A DNA stretch of 64,000 bases from Elysia chlorotica (lineage: Eukaryota; Mollusca; Gastropoda; Plakobranchidae), in assembly GCA_003991915.1 (NCBI GenBank), contig RQTK01001107.1, forward strand, positions 62,001-126,000, in the 5' to 3' direction. The notes under the pieces were generated by a model. The model saw only the letters and a program-made list of their open reading frames with translations, did no database searches and was not told the origin of the DNA. A program made the position numbers and the translations under genes. Each line of letters starts with the position of its first letter. The stretch's first letter is position 1. Of this stretch, positions 36,510 to 45,539 are shown piece after piece.

Positions 36510-37472
36510 ATGGAATCCTCTAGTGAGGCACAAGTGAAACGTCTCGGCAAGGTCGATACCTTTGTAAACAGCTCCAGGGGTGTGGTTAGATCTCGTGGCG
36601 TTTAATTGACGAGCGAGGAGGAGAAGGTAGCGGAACTCGATGGAGTCACCCGAGCTCGACGCATTTTCGTGCGGAAGGGGGTGGGGGTGGGGTGGGGGGG
36701 GGGGGTGATGAAATCAGGACCAATACTTGCGTCCTAATACTCAAATTTACCCATTACATTCCTAGACCGATGCGCTGTTTCAAATGCCATCTTTTTGGCC
36801 ATAGCCAAACGAATTGTAGACGCACAGCAGTGTGTTGCCGCTGTGGCAAGGGAGGGCATGCTGGGAAAGACTGTAAAGCCGATCCCAGTTGTCTGAACTA
36901 CCATGGGCCACATGCGGCAGATTCGGAAGGATGCCCCATGAGGAAAGAAGAAGAAGCTATTCAGTGGTACAAAGCCCAGCAAAGTCGTACAGGCCAGAGC
37001 GACCGTTGTCGTAGAACTCGACCAAAATATTAAGCGTCGAACTTACGCCAAGCCCACTAGTGTTGGGACTAAGACAGCTCAAAACAGCGCCTCCGAAGAG
37101 CAGCGGCAGGGTTAACACCACTGTTAAAGCCCAAGGAGAAAAATCCCACAAGATAGATTCTCCAGTCAAAAAGTTAACCGTGAAAGCAGAATCGCGTTCG
37201 AAGGTCAAGTCTAGGTCATCACCTGCGCCGCAGCGAGCCCTTTTGGAAGTTTCAAACAGGTTTGAGGCGTTGACCGACACCAAAGGAATGGCGGTGACAG
37301 ATGTGCCACCCATTTTCCTCTCCTCAAAAGCGGCTCCCAATCAGCGGAGCCTTCCTCCTCTCTCGTCAGCATCTTTGGTGACGTTCTCCCCCCTGACGCA
37401 CTAGGCACTGCATTTTCCCGGAACTTCTTCAACCACCACTTACCTACTACTCCCCTACATTTCAAAGTTTTA
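36510..37472 (+). pseudogene. LINE ORF1 (Gag-like, zinc knuckles), broken
   Basis: An ATG at 36510 opens a frame that stops at 36603 (TAA), but the homology continues: NSSRGVVRSRGV, then VTRARRIFVRKG. It continues in the frame at 36692-37033 with RCFKCHLFGHSQTNC, CCRCGKGGHAGKDC and CLNYHGPHAADSEGC. These are tandem CCHC-type zinc knuckles that bind RNA in ORF1 proteins of jockey/I-type LINEs. Between TNTCVLILKF and IPRPMRCF some 40 residues seem deleted. Past the knuckles the C-terminal marker SNRFEALTD (about 37250) is visible. Multiple stops and frameshifts. Confidence 0.8.
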
Positions 37473-38928
37473 ATGAGCAGTCTGAGGAGAAACCGGTTGA
37501 ATTCTCCTCGGACTGCTCGAAAGAATACAACAAACCCTTCTTTATTAATGAATTATATTTCTGCTTTAAACTATAATTATAAATATCTCTTAACAATCTC
37601 TTCAAATTCTATTACAGCTATTATCGAAATTTGGGCGTCTGGTACTTTTCCGGAGTTCTGGCGCCAAGCCACAGTTATTCCTATTCTAAAACAGGGAAGA
37701 GACTAGGAAAACCCACAAAAGTATAGACCTATAGCTTTAAGAAGCTGCCTCTGTAAACTTTTCGAAAGAATGGTAGCCAAACAACTATCTATATCATTTA
37801 AAAGTTAGTTACCTCTTATCCAACCTCCAGTGTGGATTTAGAGCAAAAAAATGTACTACGGATCACTTGATCCGCCTTGAAACATTTATTAGAGAAGCAT
37901 TTCTCAATAACCAACGCAAAAGCCGTATTCGCTGTCTTCTTTGACCTCGAAAAATCTTATAACACAACCCGGAAGTATGGCATACTTAAAAACCTAACAG
38001 ATATGGGATTCGAGGGCAACCTACCCATCTTCATTAAACATTTCATAGCTAATCGACAGTTCCAAGTAAAGATTGGATCCTCTCTGTCTGACTCTTTCGA
38101 GCAAGAGCAGAGAGTTCCTCAAGGCAGCGTTCTCTCTCCAATTCATTTTGGCATACAAATTAATTCAATAACCGAGACTTTGAAAAAGGATATAAACGGC
38201 TCGTTATGCGTAGACGATTGTATCGTCCCTACAGAGCGTCTTCAATTTCAACCATAGAGCGGCAACTCCAACTATAGTTCAACGCTCTTCAGAAATTTTT
38301 CTCTATTGGATTCCTAGCCATTTTGGAATTAAAGGAAATGAAATGGCTGATGGGCTCGCCAAAATCGGGCTCGAACTTGAACCTATTCGGGTGCAGATAG
38401 ATACATACGTTTATAAGAGAAAACTGGAAGGCGCGATGGGAAATTATGACAGCCAACAAATTGCACTGTGTCCAACCACATATAGATCACTGGGCAGGAA
38501 TTTCTCAGGCTAAACGATGAGACCAGGTGGTACTCGATCGAGTCCATTGAGAGGTGGAGAGCCTCCGCCGTGTCAAACCTGCAACTGTCAATTATTCAAT
38601 AGTCACATTCTGGTTCCCTGTCCGGTTTTTTATCGGGAAAGACATTTGTACCTGGATTCCAAGCCACTAGAGAGCATATTTACTTATGTTAGTCCTCAGC
38701 GCCTACTGAGCTACCTGAAGGACATGGTGCATATTATAAAGTTAAACTGTGATGATCATACACAAGGATCTTTTAAATTACTGTGTATACCCTTTATTTT
38801 TAACCAACTTTACGCACAATTTTTATGCGTTTACTATCTAGTACAATGTATTAATTGTCTTAGGACATCATGGACACAATATAGCCGTTACCGTGCCGTA
38901 AAAGAAACTCACTCACTTACTCACTTCT
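37473..38928 (+). pseudogene. LINE ORF2: RT and RNase H relic
   Basis: RT starts directly after ORF1 with no endonuclease domain. Blocks are IIEIWASGTFPEFWRQATV and IPILKQGRD (37618-37704), LLSNLQCGFRAKK (about 37812-37850), motif A AVFAVFFDLEKSYNTT (37925-37970), motif B VPQGSVLSPI (38115-38145), and motif C degraded to CVDD (38208). RNase H remains as WIPSHFGIKGNEMADGLAK (about 38307-38363), followed by a Cys/His C-terminus, HILVPCPVFYRERHLY. The 3' end is 'atagccgttaccgtgccgta' plus CTCA-type tandem units ending near 38928. The internal deletion removed the endonuclease and the palm/thumb part, so it is inactive. Confidence 0.85.
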
Positions 38929-38959
38929 GGGTTCCAATTCGTAAGCTAATTCGACCATG

Positions 38960-40995
38960 TTGCGAGCGCTTATGGCTTATGTCCCCTCTAGTAACGAATT
39001 CAGACATGGTCGCCTATACTGAACATTTTCATACTGCCTTGGTCGTTTTTTGCAGCCTCCATGGTATTCTTGAAAGTTTGAACCCTTCTTTCTGCTAGGC
39101 CATTCGTTGCTGGTTGATAAGGAGCGCTGCGAATTTGGCTGATATGGTTAGAGTTCATGAATTTCTTGAACTCATCAGAGAAAACCTGGAGGACCATTTT
39201 CACTAACCACTTGCTCGGGTAGACCAAATCTGGCGAACAGAGAACTGAGGATGTTGATTGGGGCCGTGGAAGTTGTGCTGGATGTTTGGAAAACTTCGGC
39301 CCATTCGGTATGAGCGTCGTCAACAATCAGGAACATGATGCTCATGAATGGTCCAGCGAAGTCGATATGAACTCGTTGCCGTGTCTTCTCTGACCATTGC
39401 CGTGGATAAAGTGGTGTCAAAGGAGGATCTTGTTGATACATAAAACATCAGTTGCAAAATTTGGACATTGACTCAATATCTTTGTCAATGCCGGACCACC
39501 AAAAGTATTTTCTCGCCAGGGCGTTCGTTTTAACACTTCCCAGATGGCTTGGTGTAATGTTTGCAACATTTGTTGGTGTTGTGTCCGGAGTAATCATTCT
39601 TGCTGCGCCTCAAGTTTATGTCGTCTCATGTGGAAGGACTTATTTCTGGCTTCATTGAAATTGGCCAGTCGTCCTTGGTAACGAAGGTCAATACTCGAGT
39701 CATGATGAAATCATGCTGGGATTCCTTGGCGATGGATTTCGAGCTAACAGGAATTGGCTTTACGACTTCTTGCTAATACAGTTCGTCTGAATCATCACTT
39801 GTCTCACTCTCAGTGTCCAAGATATAAGTTTTAGTGTGTCAAAAACAATTCGGAGACCACTATAGACTTTGTTGTGTAAAAGGAAGCTAGGCTGACCATT
39901 TAAAGGGAGTGTTGTTCTGCAAAAGATTGTAGAGTGTTTTTTTTTAATTTTGGCGACATTTTTGAGCCACTTGTGATAGTAGTTCGCAAGGCCCAAGAAA
40001 GATCTGAGCTGAGATTTGTTGCTTGGGACAGATGCATCTTGAATAGCTTTAACGTTGTCATCTGTCTTGTGGAGATTCATGCTATTATTCTTGATTCCAC
40101 AGAAGACTACTTCATCCATGCACACAGCGCACTTGTTAAAATTTGCTTTCATCCCACAGTTTTAAAGCTTTTAAAGAACCATATGAACCAAGTTCTTCTT
40201 GTGCTCTTTTTTTGTCCTTCTAAATGTTATCTTGCTTGCAAAGGACTCCAGGTAAACCGTGTAGTATCTGGTCCATCGTTTACTGCCATACTGTTGAGGT
40301 GGAAGTAATGCCAAATACGAATCTGTTACGACATAGGGTCCTTTGCTTGTATTTATAGTTTTGTCAGATGTTTATAACTTTCTTTCAGGGCAACTGGAAG
40401 CATTCTTGACGGGGACGAATTTTTTAAAATTAAGCTCCGTTCTCAAGTGAAGTCATCGTGTCATCCAGTCTGGGTAGAGTGTATTTTTCTTTTTTTAAGT
40501 ACCGGATTTATGGTTACCTTAAAAGCGCCGCAGATTCGTACATTGTCTGATTTCTTCAGTATCGGGACGACGGAGGTTGCCCAGTCGCTGTAGTTGACTA
40601 GTATTTCTTGCTATTCTAGTTCATATAGTGTCTTTTCTATCTCTTGCTTGATAGCTAAGGGGACTGGCCTCGCCTTTAAGAATCTTGGAGTAGAACCATC
40701 TGTGACCCCTAATGTGGCTTTCCTGTCTTTTATCTTACCGATTCCCTCCCGAAATAAATTTAGGAATTTTTTTACATGGCGGAAGTGGAGAACTGGATTT
40801 CTAATTTAATGAATTTTTGTAGACTGCGAATTGATTTGGACTTGGTTGAGCCAATCTCTGCCGGAGATAGTGTAGCTTCTTCTGGGCAGTATGTAAAGTT
40901 TCGGGCGTTTATATTGATGATGAGTTTTCAAGAGGACGGTAGTTTTCCCCAGTAGGTGGTTGATCTCACCAGTGTACGTTTTGGGCTCACGGTTT
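38960..40995 (-). pseudogene. Ty3/Gypsy LTR retrotransposon relic (pol)
   Basis: Read right to left on the minus strand. A protease end comes first (YTISGRDWLNQ, about 40850). RT follows (FLKARPVPLAIKQEIEK, about 40620-40690; FKVTINPVLKKEKYTLPRL, about 40470-40530). The catalytic YxDD region is destroyed (CKQDNI near 40220). Next are the connection SQLRSFLGLANYYHKWLKN (about 39960-40030) and integrase. The integrase core has HIDFAGPF (first Asp), VSENGPP where the second acidic residue is Glu instead of Asp, and ATNGLAERRVQTF (Glu present). A frameshift near 39180-39190 separates the second and third residues. No LTRs or primer-binding site were seen, so the copy is fragmentary. Confidence 0.85.
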
Positions 40996-41340
40996 TTTCT
41001 TTCCATTCTTAAATATTGGTGTGACATCAGCTTCTTTCCGTGAACTCGGCAGTATTCTTCCTTGTAGAGACTTGGTAAATAACATAGCTAATGGTTCTGC
41101 CAACTCATCTGCAAGTTCATTCACTACACGCGAGTGTATCCCATCCGGCCCTAGTGATTTTGTTGGATCCAGTGGCTCTAGTCTCTCAAGTAATGATTCT
41201 CTGGTGAAGACCATACCCGACAGTTCTGATTTAACTTTCCTCTGTTCACAGCTGGGCATGTCCTGAGTATCCTCTTGGGTGAACACACTGCAAAAGAATA
41301 TGTTGGGGGTGTTTGCTTTTTCTATATTCTCATGAAACAA
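40996..41340 (-). pseudogene. CR1-like LINE RT fragment joined to Gypsy
   Basis: The frame 40987-41340 encodes a non-LTR RT N-terminal region: FFCSVFTQEDTQDMPSC, PTKSLGPDGIHSRVVNELAD, MLFTKSLQGRILPSSRKEAD and TPIFKNGKKK, matching finger-domain motifs of CR1-type LINEs. It ends at about 40996, where Gypsy protease sequence starts in another frame. This is therefore a chimeric junction produced by insertion or recombination. No endonuclease is visible to the right. Confidence 0.75.
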
Positions 41341-41426
41341 ACCGTTCCTTTTGAATTTCTAAGGTAGATTAACTTAATTGACCTCGTCACCACTGTGATG
41401 TTTTCTGGTTTTTAAAACATTCGATT

Positions 41427-41479
41427 CTCATTCTGTAATGATAGGACTGAAGCCATTAAGGCCGAAACAGGAATTAACT
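41427..41479. repeat. Shared 53-bp segment (second copy at 35386)
   Basis: 'aatgataggactgaagcc', 'ggccgaaacaggaattaact' and flanks align with 35386-35438 at roughly 80 percent. CTGAAGCC...GGCCGAAAC can form a short stem, as seen near the ends of some Penelope-like retroelements; that link is tentative. Confidence 0.45.
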
Positions 41480-41784
41480 TTACATGTAAATTAATAATTA
41501 AAACACGAGGGTATCGAGAAGTGAATATATCGCATACTCCACAAATTCTTTTAAATCCAAAACTAGATTTTAGATCTTACATCTTGTCATACTTTTATTG
41601 AACCGTCTGAGTTGAAACAATAAGCGGTTTTCATGAAATGCATAAATAGACCAATACGAAAATCGTAAGATTTATAACTACCTGTCTAGTATCGTATTCT
41701 AGTCAAAATAAATTATGTGAAAACTCCAATAATGCCAATGGACACAGTGTACGTGTTTTTTTTTCATAAGCCATAGGTCATCAT

Positions 41785-41866
41785 ATATAGTACTGTAGAA
41801 GTAGCAGCAGCACACTAGTATAATATACTAGTGTGCTGCTGCTGCTGATTCTACAATACTGTATTA
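41785..41866. repeat. Near-perfect hairpin of about 80 nt
   Basis: The left arm ends in AGCAGCAGCACACTAGTATA (41803-41822) and the right arm is its exact reverse complement after one base. Outside this 20-bp core the pairing continues with few mismatches and a 3-nt bulge (AGTACTGTAGA against TCTACAATACT). It could be a small foldback element or a stem-loop RNA precursor. The CAG/CTG content suggests a repeat origin. Confidence 0.8.
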
Positions 41867-42063
41867 TTATATTATAATAGTAGCAGGAGCAGCAGCAGTA
41901 GCATCAACAGTACATAGCAGCAGGTGCGGTACTAGTAGTGTTTCTTGACTAGGGTACTTACTAATACTACATCTCTTTAATGTGACTAGCTATCTTGATT
42001 GGGAAAGTCCAAATCAAACCAAAGACAACTGAGGCATGTATTGTTGTGTTTGTTTGTCCCTAG

Positions 42064-42135
42064 ATGTTTGTGCGTCCATGGGCAAGTGTTAGTGCGTTCG
42101 GATTAGCAAAAGATTGTAAGCTGCAAAAGATGAAG
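42064..42135 (+). CDS. Candidate 72-bp host exon
   Basis: A good acceptor (TTGTTTGTCCCTAG) precedes and a reasonable donor (AAG|GTAAAT) follows. Only one frame is open, giving MFVRPWASVSAFGLAKDCKL then QKMK in phase 0. GC content is higher than the surroundings. There is no domain recognition and it may be chance. Confidence 0.3.
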
Positions 42136-43190
42136 GTAAATACCGTTTGTTCATTTTAAAAGTAATTTCAACGTTACCTTGAAGGGAAAACAAACAACAA
42201 CGTATGTTTTTACAGATCAAATCAACCCTTTTTCTCTTTTGTTTGTTCATTCTAAGTGTAAACTGGACTTAAAAACCTTATTATGTACGCGAGGTTGAAA
42301 TTAACAATTTAGACAATAATGGAGGAGGTCATGATAGTATCTACAATTCTGCAAAAGATAATTCTTTATCATCTTAAAACAAATTAGGTAAACCTGTTTG
42401 TTTATTGTTCAAAAGACCGACTTCTAAACCAGCATGATTGTCAGCTCAAGAGGTTATGAATACTAGATTGCTCGGCGAGGGAAATCATGCTGGAAAAAAA
42501 CCTTAAGTGACACTAAAATTAGAATTTTCTGATTAGGGCAGTATTTAGTTGACTATAGTTTATTTCACTTGCCTCTAATATCATCGTGCGCGTGGCCATT
42601 TTGTTACTACCGGTCATTTTTTTTACAACTCTTAGACTTACTACACTGTTATCCATCGATTTTCATAAAACTATGCCGTATTTTGTGCCATTATAGTTTT
42701 CGGAAACGACCACTAAATTGGCACAGATTGTATTTTACATAACCTATAATAGCTTATAAGGAAAAAAAGACGTTAGCAATATCCAAAAGTACGAGGACCA
42801 GAGAGCTTGGTGGCCAAAATCGAGCTGCTGCTTGGGGGGGGGGGGGGGGGTGGAAGCAGCATCTCGCTGCGCAATCTTTTACAAGCGTGGATTCAATGAG
42901 CGCATCGTGTTATAGTTGCGTATCGAGACTTCAGAATCTGTAATGTTTTTCTCAAGAGCAATACAACAAAAATACGATTTTAAGAGCATTTCTTTTCTTC
43001 TTTTTTTTGCAGTCGCGCTTCCCTCGAAAACTGCATTATAGAGAGGACTCCAACGCAATCTTTTACAAGTACATAGAGGCAATTGTGGATTCAGCTATCG
43101 CTCTTTGTTATTTTGCTATGATCTATATCCAGAGATACAAAATAAAAGTGAAGTGTACTCGAGATTCAGGCAATTCATTGGAGGGGGGGG
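42136..43190. other. No confident gene; possible exon at 43017
   Basis: Poly-G at 42834-42850. A pyrimidine-rich acceptor TTTTTTTTGCAG at 43012 opens a frame (about 43013-43160) reading RFPRKLHYREDSNAIFYKY and then a hydrophobic stretch, but no good donor was found. A local duplication links 'gcaatcttttacaag' at 42871 and 43055. Confidence 0.3.
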
Positions 43191-43191
43191 G

Positions 43192-43340
43192 GTGTACCGC
43201 TGTTGTTAAAGCATTGGCTTTCGACGCAGGAGGTCCGTGGTTCGGCCCCCCACTCTGGCGGCCGCATTTTTCATTACCGGTCAGGTCAGTGTCAGTATAA
43301 TTTGACTGACCATTTTATCTCCGTTATCAGCCATTTCTTA
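43192..43340 (+). mobile_element. tRNA-headed SINE, truncated
   Basis: The head 'ttgttaaagcattggcttt', then 'cgacgcaggaggtccgtgg', with B box GGTTCGGCCCC. It is followed by the body block 'ggtcagtgtcagtataattt'. The 3' half is missing. Confidence 0.65.
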
Positions 43341-43694
43341 CATCTAGAAGACATTTAACTAAGAGAGAGCTCTGCATTTCACCTCAGTCCTTTACTCTCA
43401 TTCCTCACAGAAGTCCCCTCACTGGCACAATCAGCGCGCCTGCCAAGCATAGCCTCAGTGATAAACGCTCACCAAAGATCAAGAGGAGGCAGATAAAGAC
43501 CTGGCCCCCACCCTGCAGGAAGCTCATGCGCCCAGGTGAGTTAATTCTGCTAAAATGTCCCCCGTGAATTGTTCCCAATGACGAAAAGAGCAACATGAAC
43601 TGAGATGTATTGATTTAGTCTCACTCAATTAGGGTACTACAGTAGCTGTTATGATCCACCAAGGAAAAAAAAGAAAGAAAACGCAAGCGCACTC

Positions 43695-44979
43695 TTATTT
43701 GCGTTCACTCAAATGGACAGCCCAGTCTCTGACATGAATGTTGCTGTGCGCCGTAGGTCCTCCAGGCTTCCATACAGCTTCTGTGCCATTGGTGTGTCCT
43801 GTGGCCACATCAAGTTTCTTACGTTTTCATACATGGGGCAGTGTTGTAGGACATGGATGACTGTTTGAACTCCAGTTTGGCATGTGCACTGGTCTGATGT
43901 TCCAATGTGGAGCTTTGTGTAGAGGTGGTGATTCAGGCGGTTGTGTCCTGTTCTGAGCCTAAAAATGACCACTTGTTCAGCTCTTGTCAGTGCATGATAA
44001 GCATCATTTTGGACATGGTTGGGGTGTTCCTGCAGCCATTCCTCATGTTGTTGGGCATGGATTATTGTCTTTGCTTCACTGTATGTTGTTGTGTAGTCAT
44101 TTTGTTGGAGCGCTGCTGCTTTTTTTTGGCTAGCAAGTCAGCAGTCTCATTGCCAAATACATTGCAGTGGGAGGGAATCCATTGTAGGGCAATTGTATGG
44201 GTTTGGCTTAGCGAGGTTAGCGCTGAGGTCAGATCATTTAGGTCTTTGTTTTTGCTGGATTTGAGGGCCTGTAGAACAGACGAGGCATCTGTCAGGAAAA
44301 CGATGTTTTCTGTTGAATGGGGGCTTGATTGGACATGTGCTGCTCCTTCCTGTATAGCTGTAGCTTCAGCCTTGTAATTGGTAGAGAATACTCCAGTGGG
44401 GATTGAGATCTTGTCCTCTTCACCTCCAGGGTACTTTATGTAGATCCCGGCACCACCATTCCTGACTGCCTTCTCAGCTGAACCATCAGTATATACATGT
44501 GTCCAGTCAGTGGCTGGATAGTTGGTCTGGATGTGTTCTACTGCAAGTGATCTTTTCTCTAGGTCATTCTGTGAGCTCTTCTTGCCAATGCCAGGGATGG
44601 TTTCATGGATCTGGAGTGATGTTTCTTCTTCCCAGGCTGGATGTTTTGCACAGCGGGGCAGTTCTTTGGGGTTTTGGACCTGCATGTCCTGATTCTTCTT
44701 CTCTAGTGACCTTACTTGATGAAGAAAACTCACCATTTTCAGCCTCCTTTTCACTCGTTGTGACATTCTGTCTTTCATTGGGTGCTCTGGCAGTCGTCTG
44801 AACTTTGCAGCCTGGATGAGAAGCTTTGAATCTTTCCTCTGTACAAAGGGTGCTAGTCCTGTGATTGTTTCCAGTTCCTTTATAGGTGTAGACTTCATGG
44901 CTCCAGTGACCACTCTTGTTTCCTGGTTTTGTACCTTGGTGATCTTGTCAAGGTTGGACTTGGCTGCTGTGCCCCATAG
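43695..44979 (-). mobile_element. RNase H LINE copy A (5'-truncated)
   Basis: Almost identical to 45535-46806 of copy B. On the minus strand it encodes the region from KSNLDKITKVQNQ to the C-terminus. It includes RNase H (HVYTDGSAEK, NYKAEATAIQEG, VFLTDASSVLQAL, QWIPSHCNVFGNETADLLAK) and the terminal Cys/His segment (CTCQTGVQT...HVLQHCPMYENVR). Two extra T in a T-run (about 44120-44127) shift the frame right after the RNase H domain, so the C-terminal piece (43709-43972) is out of frame. The 5' limit is exactly the (GAA)n tract. The RT domain is absent. Confidence 0.9.
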
Positions 44980-45158
44980 AAGAAGAAGAAGAAGAAGAAG
45001 AAGAAGAAGAAGAAGAAGAAGAAGAAGAAGAAGAAGAAGAAGAAGAAGAAGAAGAAGAAGAAGAAGAAGAAGAAGAAGAAGAAGAAGAAGAAGAAACGCA
45101 AAAAGAAGAAGAAGAAGAAGAAGAAGAAGAAGAAGAAGAAGAAGAAGAAGAAGAAGAA
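44980..45158. repeat. (GAA)n microsatellite
   Basis: About 180 bp of GAA units interrupted once by ACGCAAAAA (about 45095-45103), a sequence that resembles the GAACGCAAA(GAA)n 3' end of the adjacent LINE family. The 169-aa poly-Arg, poly-Phe and poly-Ser frames are artefacts. Confidence 0.97.
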
Positions 45159-45539
45159 ACCACCCGCGGTCTCAGTACTCTCACACTTATTTTGATGAAG
45201 CCATGTCATGGCAGGCACACAGGTGTCTCAAACTACCAGGCCCAAGTATTAGAAGCAATCAGACCTTTAACAAGGTAATGAGACCCAACTGCTTGACATT
45301 TTTCAAAATAGCCAGTTTGAAATGATGCCGACGCCCATTTGCCACCTGGTAAATTGTCCGACTCCGTCGATCCTGCGGGACATTGTGAGCTTCAGGTTAT
45401 GTGTTTGGTAGATGGATGGCGATGGTGATAAGGATGAAGGTGGTGATGTACATGCTGCTGCTGCTGGTTATGATGATGAAGATGATGATAATGGTTGGAA
45501 TCAGTTCACGGTTGTCTTCTTCTTCTTCTTTGCGTTCAC

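Noticed and set aside
42834..42850. Poly-G run as possible G-quadruplex regulatory site
   Set aside because: A single homopolymer without spaced G-tracts or nearby promoter evidence.
44816..45325. 169-residue Arg-rich frame and opposite poly-Phe and poly-Ser frames
   Set aside because: They are translations of the (GAA)n microsatellite with LINE flanks, not genes.
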